The notes beneath the pieces are model-generated. The model was not told where the DNA came from. It saw nothing but the letters and a program-made list of their open reading frames with translations, and did no database searches. Positions 1 to 8,799 of a DNA stretch of 64,000 nucleotides are shown piece after piece. Made by a program: the position numbers and the translations under genes. The DNA comes from Candidatus Altarchaeales archaeon (GTDB lineage: Archaea; Altiarchaeota; Altiarchaeia; IMC4; SCGC-AAA252-I15). How positions within the stretch are numbered: position 1 is the stretch's first letter; each line of letters opens with the position of its first letter. Location of the stretch: NCBI GenBank assembly GCA_014727915.1, contig WJMO01000005.1, positions 186,001 through 250,000 of the forward strand, given 5' to 3'.

Positions 1-538
1 GGGCCCTGGCTATGTCCATCTGGTTCCTCCCCCTGTTGTTGCGGGCGTCGGTTACTAGTATTATAGAATTCGGCTCCCCCGAGTGCTTTATCATGTTCTG
101 GTACACTGCGTCTCCCACGGCAGTGTAGTTGCCCTCGGAGAAGAACTCGATGTTGACATTGGACTGGTCTCCCGTGAGATTACCCACCGCGGATTTGACC
201 CTCTCCAATATCAAGTATCCCAGCTCGTTTGTCCCAGGGTATAGGCGCATGCTGGGCGAGGAGTCCACTAGCACGGTCACCGGAGGGACGTCCTCAACCA
301 CCTTACGGCTCTCATAGTATGTGGGCGAAGCCAGGGCCACCACAACCAAGACTATGATCAGGGACCTCACAGCCACGAACAGTAGCCGAGCCCTGTTGGG
401 CTTCTTCCCCTTTAACGTGTAGACTGCGAGAATCAGGATCAGGGGTATGGCTATCAGGAGGTATTCCGGGCTGTTGAAGGTTATCCTGGACGCTATGGAC
501 CCGAAGTCCGCGTTCGTGATGTCTGCCAGCTGGCTCAT
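1..538 (-). CDS. von Willebrand A membrane protein, BatB-like (3' end outside window)
   Basis: Reading the minus strand from ATG at 538 gives an open frame to the window edge (179 codons, no stop), so the C-terminus is missing. Two hydrophobic segments lie near residues 27-41 and 52-71. They are followed by a MIDAS-type metal motif DxSxS (D92, S94, S96) that opens a vWA domain. This is the layout of BatA/BatB proteins encoded with MoxR ATPases. The start overlaps the stop of the preceding gene as ATGA, so the two are probably translationally coupled. The vWA and membrane features are seen; the exact role, perhaps envelope complex assembly, is inferred from the family. Confidence 0.8.
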   Translation of the reverse strand, partial: MSQLADITNADFGSIASRITFNSPEYLLIAIPLILILAVYTLKGKKPNRARLLFVAVRSLIIVLVVVALASPTYYESRKVVEDVPPVTVLVDSSPSMRLYPGTNELGYLILERVKSAVGNLTGDQSNVNIEFFSEGNYTAVGDAVYQNMIKHSGEPNSIILVTDARNNRGRNQMDIARA

Positions 539-2481
539 AGCAGCCCCCTCCTACGGTAGAAGAACAGCTCGATGAAGAGCGCTATGAGCATCACCGCGAG
601 CATGTGCCTGAATAGCTCCACCCTCAAGTCTACCTTCTCACTCTCCACTTTGAAGTCCCGAGACCTTATTATGTCCTCTATGTCCGCTCCGGTGGTGTTC
701 GATTCCAGGCTGTTCAACAGGTTCACCGTGAACTGGTCTGTCTTGTCCTCGTACCTTACCCTGTACACTCCTGACTCGTCAAGGAAAACGCTCGCAGACT
801 CCAAAAACCCCCCTCCGGGCGTTTCGACCCTCTGCTTCCCCTCCAACCTGAGGTATTCGCCGGTGTGAAGGCTCTTGTCAATGTCCGATCCCCTGGGGCG
901 GGTTATGTACTTGAGCATCTGAGACCAGAATATTGGGAATGACGAGCTGTAGTATAGGTTGCTCCACTCCGGGTTGCTGTTCACGCCAACGAACGCAACA
1001 TACCCGTCTCCGTAGCTTTTGTAGCTCATCAGCGGGTTAGCGCCCGAACCCGCGCTAAGAAGGGTCTTGGTACTGTTGTCCGCTGCTTCTACGTTGTAGT
1101 ATCTGGTGACCACAACGTTGTCGAAGACCACATCCTCGAGCATCTCATGCTCATGGACCACCCGGATGTCGTCTTCCTTCTCTATGAGCCCGTATGATCT
1201 GACGGGCATTATGGACCACAGGTCCGGATCCCCTATCCTGTCCAGGTTCTCGCTGCCGACAACCACGAGGTTGGCTCCGTTCCCCACGTGATTCTTTATG
1301 TCCCTGAAGTCTCCAGGGAGTATCTTGTCGTGCTCGGCGTCCCCCAGGATTATCACGTCATAGTTCCTGACGTCAGGTATCACCGGCGGCACCGCGTATT
1401 CGACCTTCACGTTCTTCAGCGAGTCAAGCATTAGCCTGAGGAACTTGTCAGACCCCTTGCTGGTGAGCAGCAGCACCCGGTTGACCTTCACCGCGGGTAT
1501 GTGCGCGTAGCCGATGTCGTCCACTGAAAGGTCGTCCCCTCCTATCACCTCCAACCTTATTATCTGCTCTGCGCCCGTTAGGTTGGGGCTGAAGTAGTAG
1601 AACTCCTCTCCCCCTGCTTCTATGGTCTTCTCTTTGCTGTCCAGTATCCTATCTCCTGTCATCACCCTGACGGTCGTAGAGTAGTCGACTTCATGGTAGT
1701 TCCTGACGGAGGCCGTGAGGAACAGCTGATTATCCCTGACCACCGATCTGCGGGCGTTCAAGCTGACCAGTCCCGCGTTCGCCCCGCGCACGCCCACCTG
1801 CACGAGCTCCACCCTCACCCCCGAGATGGATGCTATCTTCTTCGCCAGCTGAACGTCTATGCCACCCCCTCCCGCGAAGTCCGAGAACGCGTATATGGCC
1901 TTCTTCTTGTCCGTAGCGGACAGCATGTCCCTTCCCAGCATTATCGCATCCCCTATGTTGGAGGGCGTGTCCGCGGCCTTCATCCTCTCCAGGGTTATCC
2001 TGGCCTCTCCTAGGTCTTTCCCGGTCGAAACGACTATGGGTATGTTCTCGGCCAATACGATGGACACGTCGTCTTCCTCGTTCAGCTCCGAGAGTATGTC
2101 CACGGCTTTGGCGACTGCCGCGTCGAACCGGTTGGGGCTCACATCCGTTGATTTCATGCTGGCGGACGCGTCCAAGACTATCACCACGGATTCCGCCTCG
2201 TTCTTCTCCACCTCGGTGTTGTAGAAGGGATTGACGAGCGTCAGCACCAGCAGGGTTATTATCAGGATCTGCATGAAGAGTATGGGGTCTCGGACGAACT
2301 TCTGCAGGAAGCTGGTGAACCTCTTGTTCTTCTCCATGAACCTTATGAACATGGTGGACGGGAACAGTACGACCTTGGGCTTCGGCTTCAGGAGGTAGAG
2401 TATTATGATGGGCACTATCAGAGCCAACCCTGAGAAGGCTATTGGGTTTGTCAGGTTGGATGCCAGGGAGAAATCAGCCAC
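535..2481 (-). CDS. BatA-like membrane protein with vWA domain
   Basis: The product has 648 residues. The N-terminus has a hydrophobic segment ending in LLKPKPK (about residues 15-36), typical of BatA N-termini, and a second membrane segment near 67-83. A vWA domain follows with MIDAS residues D104, S106 and S108. A long extracytoplasmic-looking region comes next, and a final membrane helix ends in RRRGLL. It lies in the order MoxR, DUF58, vWA, vWA, with 8 nt of overlap with the DUF58 gene and an ATGA overlap with the next vWA gene. In known MoxR-Bat loci the ATPase is thought to act as a chaperone with vWA partners. The substrate here is unknown. Confidence 0.85.
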   Translation of the reverse strand: MADFSLASNLTNPIAFSGLALIVPIIILYLLKPKPKVVLFPSTMFIRFMEKNKRFTSFLQKFVRDPILFMQILIITLLVLTLVNPFYNTEVEKNEAESVVIVLDASASMKSTDVSPNRFDAAVAKAVDILSELNEEDDVSIVLAENIPIVVSTGKDLGEARITLERMKAADTPSNIGDAIMLGRDMLSATDKKKAIYAFSDFAGGGGIDVQLAKKIASISGVRVELVQVGVRGANAGLVSLNARRSVVRDNQLFLTASVRNYHEVDYSTTVRVMTGDRILDSKEKTIEAGGEEFYYFSPNLTGAEQIIRLEVIGGDDLSVDDIGYAHIPAVKVNRVLLLTSKGSDKFLRLMLDSLKNVKVEYAVPPVIPDVRNYDVIILGDAEHDKILPGDFRDIKNHVGNGANLVVVGSENLDRIGDPDLWSIMPVRSYGLIEKEDDIRVVHEHEMLEDVVFDNVVVTRYYNVEAADNSTKTLLSAGSGANPLMSYKSYGDGYVAFVGVNSNPEWSNLYYSSSFPIFWSQMLKYITRPRGSDIDKSLHTGEYLRLEGKQRVETPGGGFLESASVFLDESGVYRVRYEDKTDQFTVNLLNSLESNTTGADIEDIIRSRDFKVESEKVDLRVELFRHMLAVMLIALFIELFFYRRRGLL

Positions 2482-3352
2482 CCCTCTTACCTCCTCCGAC
2501 CAACTTGACGAAAGAGTCGAATATGGGAGTGTCGGTCGTCACCGTTATGAAGTCGACGCCTATGTCCTTGCATATCTCGTTCACCTGGGCGTTGTGGTCC
2601 CTTATCTTCTTCGCGTATTCCCTCCTGAAACCCGGGCTGAGGAAGGTCCTCTTAATGTCGCCGGTCTCCAGGTCCTGGAATTTGATGTCGTCCCTCCACC
2701 CCAGGTCCAGCTCCCACGGGTCCAGCACCTGCACGAGGAGCATCTCCTTGCTGTGCTTCGCCATCCGGTATATGCCCTCTGTGATGGATTCCATGTCCTC
2801 GATGAAGTCCGATATGATTATGCTGAACGACTTGGACTTTATCACCTTGCTGTACTGTGCGGCGCAGACTCCCAGGTCGGTGCCGCCGGTCAGTTTTATC
2901 CGGTTGAACAGGTCTATGACGTTGAACAGGTGGGCTCTGCTCTTCTTTGCCTGTGTAAGCTCCCTTATGGTGTCCGAGTACAGTCCGGTGGCGAACTTCT
3001 CGTGGTTGTGGACCGCGAGGAACCCGAACCCTGCCGCGATGCTCCCAGCATAGTCGAACTTGTGCATACCCCCGACCTTGAAGTCCATGCTGGAGCTGCT
3101 GTCCACGAGTATGTGTATTATCAGGTTCTTCTCCTCCTCGAACCTCCTTATGTACAGCTTCTCCGTTCGGCCGTAGACGCGCCAGTCGATGAGCCGGAAG
3201 TCGTCTCCGGGGATGTACTCCCTGTAGTCTACGACCTCTATGCCTTTGCCATGCTTTATGGATGGCCGGCCTCCGGCGTATACGCTGGACACCTTCTGGC
3301 GTATGATGAAGTTCAGCTCCTTGAGCTCGTCTAGGAAGGACGGGTCTATCAA
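2474..3352 (-). CDS. DUF58 family protein
   Basis: The product has 292 residues. It carries the DUF58 signature around residues 42-70 (VDYREYIPGDDFR, then IDWRVYGR). A vWA-like fold follows with a DSSSS motif at 84-88 that could bind metal. DUF58 proteins are the usual cytoplasmic partner of MoxR AAA ATPases. The start is TTG at 3352; no ATG lies in a better position, and a GGTGGG ribosome-binding-like stretch sits just upstream. It is 10 nt downstream of moxR, so the two are probably cotranscribed. Family assignment is firm; biochemical function is not known for the family. Confidence 0.88.
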   Translation of the reverse strand: MIDPSFLDELKELNFIIRQKVSSVYAGGRPSIKHGKGIEVVDYREYIPGDDFRLIDWRVYGRTEKLYIRRFEEEKNLIIHILVDSSSSMDFKVGGMHKFDYAGSIAAGFGFLAVHNHEKFATGLYSDTIRELTQAKKSRAHLFNVIDLFNRIKLTGGTDLGVCAAQYSKVIKSKSFSIIISDFIEDMESITEGIYRMAKHSKEMLLVQVLDPWELDLGWRDDIKFQDLETGDIKRTFLSPGFRREYAKKIRDHNAQVNEICKDIGVDFITVTTDTPIFDSFVKLVGGGKRGG

Positions 3353-3362
3353 TTTGGCCCAC

Positions 3363-4406
3363 CTACACTTCTTTCAGTATCTGGGTTATGACGTCGTCGC
3401 TGCTCATCCCCTTGCGTTCGCTCTCGAAGTTGAGGATTATCCTGTGCCTTAGCACCGGGAAGGCGGTCGCCTTTATGTCCTCTTTCGCCACGTAGTTCCT
3501 GCCCTGCAACAGCGCCCGGGCCTTGGAGGCCAGCACCAAGCCGATGCTCGCCCTCGGAGACGCTCCGTAGTCGAGGAACTGGGCTGCCGCGTTCTTGCCC
3601 TTAGGCCGTGTGGCCGCGACTATCCTCAGCGCGTACTCGCGGACCTCCCCTGATATGGGCATCTTCTTCGTGAGGTCCTGGATCGCCAATACATGCTCCC
3701 GCTTCATCAGCTTGTTCACCAATGGCGTGAACTCCCCCGAGTAGAGCTCGACGATCTTGTCCTCCTCCTGTATGTTCGGGTAGTCCACCATGATCTTAAG
3801 CAGGAAACGGTCCACCTGCGCCTCCGGCAGCGGGTAGGTCCCTTCCATCTCCAACGGGTTCTGGGTCGCCAGCACGAAGAAAGGCCTGTCCAATTTGTGG
3901 GTGGTGTTGCCCATGGTCACCTGCCGCTCCTGCATGCTCTCCAGCAGCGACGACTGGGACTTGGGAGTGGCACGGTTTATCTCGTCGGCCAAGAGTATGT
4001 TGGTGAACACCGGACCCTCCTCGAACCTGAACTTCTTACGGCCCGAAGCGTCCTCTTCTACTATGTAGGTTCCCGTGACGTCCGACGGCATAAGGTCAGG
4101 GGTGCACTGTATCCTGCGGAACTTCAAGTCCATGATGCTTGCGAGCGTCCTGACCATCATGGTCTTGCCCAGGCCAGGGAAACCCTCCAGGAGGGCGTGG
4201 TTGTCGGTGAAGATCGCTATCATCAGCTGTTCCAAAACGTCCTCCTGACCGACTATGACCTTGCCCACTTCCTTCTTGATGTCTGCGTATGTGTCCTTCA
4301 TCTGCGAGTAGACCTTCTTCAGGTCCACGCTGTCCTCACCGCGTCTAGACGCCCTCTTGGGCTCGTCAACGGCGCTGTCCCACAAGCTCTTGCCCCCGGT
4401 TGCCAT
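3363..4406 (-). CDS. MoxR family AAA+ ATPase
   Basis: The product is 347 residues from ATG 4406. A GTG at 4415 would add three residues but fits the TATA spacing less well. Walker A is GFPGLGKT at residues 75-82. The Walker B region ends in ADEINRA near 140-146 and is followed by the MoxR sensor and lid region (ATQNPLEMEGTYPLPEAQVDRF split across the conserved core). MoxR ATPases remodel or activate vWA partners. An AT-rich TATA-like stretch at 4423-4439 lies 20-30 nt upstream, so this gene probably opens its own transcript despite the membrane genes just before it. Confidence 0.93.
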   Translation of the reverse strand: MATGGKSLWDSAVDEPKRASRRGEDSVDLKKVYSQMKDTYADIKKEVGKVIVGQEDVLEQLMIAIFTDNHALLEGFPGLGKTMMVRTLASIMDLKFRRIQCTPDLMPSDVTGTYIVEEDASGRKKFRFEEGPVFTNILLADEINRATPKSQSSLLESMQERQVTMGNTTHKLDRPFFVLATQNPLEMEGTYPLPEAQVDRFLLKIMVDYPNIQEEDKIVELYSGEFTPLVNKLMKREHVLAIQDLTKKMPISGEVREYALRIVAATRPKGKNAAAQFLDYGASPRASIGLVLASKARALLQGRNYVAKEDIKATAFPVLRHRIILNFESERKGMSSDDVITQILKEV

Positions 4407-4447
4407 ATGTATCACTTCAAAACTATTTATTGTATATCGTATTAAAG

Positions 4448-5419
4448 TCAGGTCTCTGGAAGTATCTTCTCGAAGTACCTCCTAACCACCTCCTCGTGCT
4501 CTGGGCCTATAACGCACTCCTCGCACTCCTCCGCTGACTGTACCTCCTCAAGGTTGAACTCGTTCCTCCGCGCAGTGCCCCCAGTCTCCCTTATCTCGAT
4601 CTCCCCCCCGTATTCCGGGTGCAGTCGGAAGTCCACGTCATCGCCCAATATGTTCGCAGCCGACGCCTCGCCGTAGATGTCTTCGAGAGCGTCCGCGCCA
4701 ACTCCCCCGCCTGTGCCTGGCAGGGGGCCTTCGCTGACGCCCGGGCGTTCGCCTCCCGATTCAGCCCCGAGCTTCTCCTCGTCCTCTCCGGTGAGGTTGC
4801 TCTGCTCCCACCTGTCCCCCATCAGGGTGTCGAACTCGCTGCCGGTCTTGCCTGCCACATCCGATATCCTGTTCTGGATGTCTGGGTCGCTCAGTATGAA
4901 ATCCAGCGAGTCGAAGGCCACCGACCTGAGGTCCAAGACTATGGTCGTCAAAAGCACGAAGGCCAGTATTATCACCGCGTAGATCCTCTTGGACAGTGTC
5001 CGAGTGTCAAGGAACGTGCTGGATTCCACGTCGTCCATGCGCCTGCTCACATCGGACATAAGGTCTTCGACGATTATGTTACTCGTTCCCCTGTATTCCA
5101 TCGCAGTCTGGAGGCGCTCCCCCAGGTTGTCGTAGCTGCTCCCAATCCGCCTTATTATGTCGCTCCTCCTGTACTCCTTCACCAGCTGCAGCAGCGCGAA
5201 CAAAAGCGCCGCAGGCAAAGGCATCAGGAAGGCCCTGCTTAGCATGGGAAGCCCAAAACCTAAAACCTCCACTCTGGTCATGTGGAAGCTGAAACCGAGG
5301 AAATGCAGGGCTATCATCACCGGCAGGTAGCCTATGAAGAAGTCTATGGCTGTCTTATACAGTCTGATGCCCCAGACCACGGCTTTTGCCTCGGTTACTT
5401 TGCTGTCTAATGCGGCCAA
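4448..5419 (-). CDS. Membrane protein of unknown function in MoxR/vWA cluster
   Basis: The product has 323 residues and starts at TTG 5419, one nucleotide after the preceding gene stops. It has three predicted membrane segments, near residues 23-45, 54-79 and 147-165. A charged stretch between them contains basic and heptad-like sequence. The C-terminal 130 residues are acidic and Gly-rich and look disordered, with a CEEC pair near the end. I do not recognise a family. Position upstream of moxR and polarity suggest a membrane partner or substrate of the MoxR-vWA system, but that is inference. Confidence 0.7.
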   Translation of the reverse strand: MAALDSKVTEAKAVVWGIRLYKTAIDFFIGYLPVMIALHFLGFSFHMTRVEVLGFGLPMLSRAFLMPLPAALLFALLQLVKEYRRSDIIRRIGSSYDNLGERLQTAMEYRGTSNIIVEDLMSDVSRRMDDVESSTFLDTRTLSKRIYAVIILAFVLLTTIVLDLRSVAFDSLDFILSDPDIQNRISDVAGKTGSEFDTLMGDRWEQSNLTGEDEEKLGAESGGERPGVSEGPLPGTGGGVGADALEDIYGEASAANILGDDVDFRLHPEYGGEIEIRETGGTARRNEFNLEEVQSAEECEECVIGPEHEEVVRRYFEKILPET

Positions 5420-5420
5420 C

Positions 5421-6128
5421 CTAGGACCCCTTCATCTTATTGGTTAGGGTGTACAGTTCGGTGATAAGGCTCTTGATGTCGTTGACTGCGTTGTTTATCT
5501 TGATGGCTTCCTCTTCGATGTCGCTCGCGGTGTTCCTTATGGAAGAGTTCTCGCTGCTGGTCCTGATGTTGCCCGCCCAGTCGTCTATGTTGTCCGCCTT
5601 GCTGTTCATCTCGTTTATTCTGCTGCTTATCTCGTCCAGTTTCGTCTCCATGTCGAGGGCATCCCCCTTCATCCTGGTTATCTTGTTGTTGGCGACCACC
5701 AGGTCCTGGTGTTCCTTGTCGTATTTGTCCTTGTACTCCTGGCTTTCAGAGTAGTACTTGTCCGACAACGCGGCATACCTGTTCCTCTCCTCCAGGGTGC
5801 TGTTGAGGTCGCTCTCGAGGTTTGTCGCCTTGTCCTCCAATTCGTCGAAGTGGGTTCCGAGGCTCTTCTCCCTCTGCCGGGACAGGTTTATCTCGCTGAT
5901 GTACTCCATCAGCCTGCGCTCCCGGTCCATCAGGTCTGCCTCCAACATTGTGAGGTTATTCTGGGTGTCGTTCAATGCCCTGCTGAACTCGCTTACGTTC
6001 TCAACCGCCTCCAAGTAGTTATTCCTGAGGCCTTCGTAGGTGGTGTAATAGTAGATTACTATGAATATCATAGCCACTATCACTATCAGCAGCAATCCCA
6101 ACAATATCACGTTAACGTTGTGCTTCAT
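5421..6128 (-). CDS. Membrane-anchored coiled-coil protein
   Basis: The product has 235 residues. One strongly hydrophobic helix spans about residues 7-27. The rest is low in Gly and Pro, rich in Glu, Lys, Asn and Ser, and has heptad spacing typical of a long coiled coil, then a Ser/Asn-rich C-terminal helix pair. No enzymatic motif is visible. It is the first gene of the minus-strand run that includes the membrane protein at 4448 and the MoxR cluster. It may be a scaffold or tethering component; its function is unknown. Confidence 0.75.
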   Translation of the reverse strand: MKHNVNVILLGLLLIVIVAMIFIVIYYYTTYEGLRNNYLEAVENVSEFSRALNDTQNNLTMLEADLMDRERRLMEYISEINLSRQREKSLGTHFDELEDKATNLESDLNSTLEERNRYAALSDKYYSESQEYKDKYDKEHQDLVVANNKITRMKGDALDMETKLDEISSRINEMNSKADNIDDWAGNIRTSSENSSIRNTASDIEEEAIKINNAVNDIKSLITELYTLTNKMKGS

Positions 6129-6255
6129 CCTATCATTCTAGAAAAAGCCATCAACACCCATAAGATAATGTATTCCACGAATATAAGAACATCCCATGCC
6201 CCTGAACTGATTTAAATAGAATCAGTGTAATGTTATATACTTTTTCACCTGTAAA

Positions 6256-6429
6256 ATGAAGGTTAACCGGAGCAAGTGCCTCTACTGCGGCGGATGCGTT
6301 GGCGTATGCCCCGTTCATGCCATAGAGCTATTGGAGACCAGGATAGCCATAGACGGGGGAAAATGCACCAAATGCGGATTATGCGTTAGATTCTGCCCTG
6401 TAGCGGCGATTACATCTGATGATGAGTGA
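6256..6429 (+). CDS. Small 2x[4Fe-4S] ferredoxin
   Basis: A 57-residue protein with two complete cluster motifs: CLYCGGCVGVCP (Cys 8, 11, 14, 18) and CTKCGLCVRFCP (Cys 37, 40, 43, 47). This is the bacterial-type double-cubane ferredoxin pattern. It overlaps the start of the geranylgeranyl reductase gene by 11 nt. Work on Methanosarcina acetivorans showed that an adjacent ferredoxin is needed for full reduction of archaeal lipid side chains, so this protein is the likely electron donor to the next enzyme. TATA-like stretches lie at about 6210-6219 and 6233-6240. Confidence 0.93.
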   Translation: MKVNRSKCLYCGGCVGVCPVHAIELLETRIAIDGGKCTKCGLCVRFCPVAAITSDDE

Positions 6430-7630
6430 ATACGACGTTGATGTGGTGGTTGTCGGGGCCGGCCCGGGAGGAAGCAGAGCAGCGTCAGAGCTGGCTAGGA
6501 AAGGCTTGAAAGTGCTGGTGTTGGAGAAGCGCCAGGAGATCGGAGCACCCAAGAGGTGCGCTGAAGGCCTTAACTTCGCCGCAGTGGCCGCCCTGCCCTT
6601 CGAAATCGACGGCAGGTGGGCGACCCAGGCCATAAAGTCGTGCAGGCTTTTCTCTCCAGCTGGCAAGGAGGTCATGATAAAGCACCCCACCTACGGGGGG
6701 TATGTGATAGAGCGTAAGGTGTTCGAGAAGTTCCTGGCCGAGGACGCTATAAAAGCCGGTGCCAAGTACATGGTGAAGACTAACGTATTTGAAGTCTTGA
6801 AAGACGGTGAGGGCAGGGTCGTCGGGGTTAAGGCCGATCACATGGGCGAGGACATAACCGCCAGGTCCAAGCTGGTCTTGGCAGCTGATGGCGTGGACTC
6901 CCTGACCGCCAAGAGGGCGGGCATCAACACTGCCAACAAGATAAGCGACTACCACAGCGGATTCCAGTATGAGATGGCGGGTTTGAAGAACGTAGATCCA
7001 GAGTGCCTGTATGTGTTCTTCGGCGAGGAGGTCGCCCCCAAAGGCTACCTGTGGATATTCCCCAAAGGCCATTCTTTCGCCAACGTCGGCATAGGGATAA
7101 CATCCGCGAACTCCGAGAGCGGCGGAGAGCCCAGGAAATACCTGGACCGGTTCATTGCAGACAACCCCAAGTACTTCGAGGGTGCCAGCCCCGTGGAAGT
7201 GAACGGCGGGGGAATACCCTTGAGTGCCTCAGCACCGACTTTCGTCGGCGACGGGATAATGCTGGTGGGTGACGCGGCCCAGCAGGTTAACCCCATACAC
7301 GGCGGCGGCATTGCGTTGGCCATGCGCTCGGCCATACTGGCGTCGGAGGTCGCGGCAGCCGCCATATCGGAAGGCGACCTTTCCAGGGAGCGTCTCATGG
7401 AGTATGAGCGGCGCTGGTTCGAGGGCGGTGACGGAGCCAAGCTCAAGAGGCTCTACAAGCTCAGGATGTTCATGGAGAAGCTCGAGGACAAGGATTTCGA
7501 GACCCTCGCTGAAGTGATGGGCAGCGAAGACCTGCTCAAGCTTTTGGGCGGGGATAACAAGTACATCCTGAAGCTGCTCCTGACCAAAGCCCCCAAGCTG
7601 ATCCCGCTGGCCAAGAAGTTCCTCGTTTGA
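6419..7630 (+). CDS. Geranylgeranyl reductase family flavoprotein
   Basis: The product has 403 residues. An N-terminal FAD-binding Rossmann motif GAGPGG lies at residues 13-18, the conserved CAEGL segment is near 47, and the second FAD motif GDAAQQVNP is near 284, followed by HGGGI. This is the archaeal digeranylgeranylglycerophospholipid reductase family, which saturates isoprenoid chains of membrane lipids. The overlap with the ferredoxin gene supports this. Two ATGs in tandem begin the frame (6419 and 6422). The family includes reductases acting on other prenyl substrates, so exact substrate is inferred. Confidence 0.92.
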   Translation: MMSEYDVDVVVVGAGPGGSRAASELARKGLKVLVLEKRQEIGAPKRCAEGLNFAAVAALPFEIDGRWATQAIKSCRLFSPAGKEVMIKHPTYGGYVIERKVFEKFLAEDAIKAGAKYMVKTNVFEVLKDGEGRVVGVKADHMGEDITARSKLVLAADGVDSLTAKRAGINTANKISDYHSGFQYEMAGLKNVDPECLYVFFGEEVAPKGYLWIFPKGHSFANVGIGITSANSESGGEPRKYLDRFIADNPKYFEGASPVEVNGGGIPLSASAPTFVGDGIMLVGDAAQQVNPIHGGGIALAMRSAILASEVAAAAISEGDLSRERLMEYERRWFEGGDGAKLKRLYKLRMFMEKLEDKDFETLAEVMGSEDLLKLLGGDNKYILKLLLTKAPKLIPLAKKFLV

Positions 7631-7710
7631 AGCTCGCATGAGAGGAGATTGTATTTATTCTCTGAATTTCATATTCAACGGGTCATAGACGCGGCATATG
7701 CCTTGATGCA

Positions 7711-8037
7711 GTGCCCTCCAAGAAAGTGTTTTTAACCAGATTTTTTTATGCCGCATTGTATGCGGTGAACCTGGCCTTCCACATGCTCCGGTCTTCCCTA
7801 GAGACGGGCCTATACTCTGTCACGGGCCGGATAGACCCGCAGGTGATAGAGGTTGAAACCGTACTGAAAAGCCCGTTCTCCCAGGTTCTGCTCGCAAATT
7901 CGATAACTTTGACCCCCGGCACATTGACTGTAGACCTGGACTCCCAGGCCAGGAAGCTCAAAGTCGCCGTGTTGACACCCCGGAAACCCTCTTCTGTGAT
8001 ACCCTTCGAGAAATACATTGGGGGTATGCTAGAGTGA
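7711..8037 (+). CDS. mbhA: Mrp/MBH antiporter subunit MnhE-like (MbhA)
   Basis: The product has 108 residues. The hydrophobic N-terminus is followed by the MnhE signature region (ANSITLTPGTLTVDLD at about 61-76). MnhE subunits belong to Mrp-type Na+/H+ antiporters and to the MBH hydrogenases that contain an Mrp module. GTG at 7711 is the only sensible start. It is the first gene of a tight operon; a TATA-like stretch lies near 7650-7660. Its stop overlaps the next start as GTGA. Confidence 0.88.
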   Translation: MPSKKVFLTRFFYAALYAVNLAFHMLRSSLETGLYSVTGRIDPQVIEVETVLKSPFSQVLLANSITLTPGTLTVDLDSQARKLKVAVLTPRKPSSVIPFEKYIGGMLE

Positions 8038-8282
8038 TAGAGCTGCTAATATCCTCATTGGCCGTGGGCGTTCTCGTAGGAGTCGTTCTCGTGTCCCGGG
8101 GCGGGCCTGAGAACTCGCTGATAGGCTTGAACATAGCGACGATATGTGCGATAACGGCATTTCTCGCAGTCCAGCGTGAACAGAACATACTTTTCACAGG
8201 AGACATACTGTTCTATCTGATCCTCCCCGGAGTCTTCGGTGTCATAGTCTTCACAAGGTTCATGTCGGAGGTGCGGGATTGA
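8034..8282 (+). CDS. mbhB: Mrp/MBH antiporter subunit MnhF-like (MbhB)
   Basis: The product has 82 residues and three predicted transmembrane helices. The segment GGPENSLIGLN (about 22-32) corresponds to the conserved polar turn of MnhF/PhaF proteins. It is a small membrane subunit of the Na+/H+ translocating module. The GTG start is embedded in a GTGA overlap with the preceding stop, and the gene ends in a TTGA overlap with the next. Confidence 0.87.
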   Translation: MIELLISSLAVGVLVGVVLVSRGGPENSLIGLNIATICAITAFLAVQREQNILFTGDILFYLILPGVFGVIVFTRFMSEVRD

Positions 8283-8566
8283 TATGGGAAGTCTCTGGAT
8301 CGGGTTTGTTGGAACTGGCATATGGTGTTTCATCAGCTCTCATACTGGCAGCCTCAATAGGGATCCTACAATCCCCCGAGAGGAAGAACATGGTATATGC
8401 GAGGATACACATGGCAGGAGTCATCGACGTAGTATGCATGTTCCTAACGGTCATACTCGGCTACCCCCTCATAGGTTTGATCTACTTTGTGGTCGTCCCC
8501 CTGACAGGACATGCCATAGCCAACGCACACTACCACCGCAGCACCGGCGGGGAGGTGGCGGGTTGA
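8279..8566 (+). CDS. mbhC: Mrp/MBH antiporter subunit MnhG-like (MbhC)
   Basis: The product has 95 residues and three predicted membrane helices. The conserved MnhG features are seen: a YARIHMAG segment (about residues 40-47) and a PLTGHAIANAHYH tail region, where MnhG proteins have a similar PVAAHLIARAAY-like stretch. TTG start at 8279 overlaps the preceding stop as TTGA. The position as third antiporter gene matches mbhABC of Pyrococcus furiosus. Confidence 0.87.
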   Translation: MIWEVSGSGLLELAYGVSSALILAASIGILQSPERKNMVYARIHMAGVIDVVCMFLTVILGYPLIGLIYFVVVPLTGHAIANAHYHRSTGGEVAG

Positions 8567-8799
8567 TAGAGTATATACTCATGCTGTCTGCTGTTGTCGT
8601 AGCATACATGTCCCTCAAGCCTAAGGACCTCCTAAAGGCGGTGATAATCGGCACAGGCATAGAAGGCCTTGCTTTGGCGGTGCTCTACCAGCAGCTCCTG
8701 GCCTCGGACGTCGCCCTGACCCAGGCGATAATCTGCTCGGCGATACTGCCCGGCCTGTTCGCGATAGTCGTATATAAGACTCAGAGGTGGGAGGAGTGA
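8563..8799 (+). CDS. mbhD: MBH subunit MbhD-like (DUF4040)
   Basis: The product is 78 residues from TTG 8563. It has three helices, with a KDLLKAVIIGTGIEGLALAV stretch and a later ALTQAIICSAILPG stretch of the type found in MbhD/MrpB N-terminal proteins (DUF4040). The start is set by the TTGA overlap with the preceding stop at 8564-8566, the same arrangement as neighbouring genes; a longer frame upstream would run through mbhC. It ends in a GTGA overlap with the next gene. Confidence 0.85.
   Translation: MIEYILMLSAVVVAYMSLKPKDLLKAVIIGTGIEGLALAVLYQQLLASDVALTQAIICSAILPGLFAIVVYKTQRWEE

Noticed and set aside
129..317. Plus-strand 62-residue frame
   Set aside because: It is antisense to the partial vWA gene, which reads clearly on the minus strand with a MIDAS motif.
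2405..3334. Long plus-strand frame of 309 codons
   Set aside because: It is the shadow of the DUF58 and BatA genes and shows no domain pattern.
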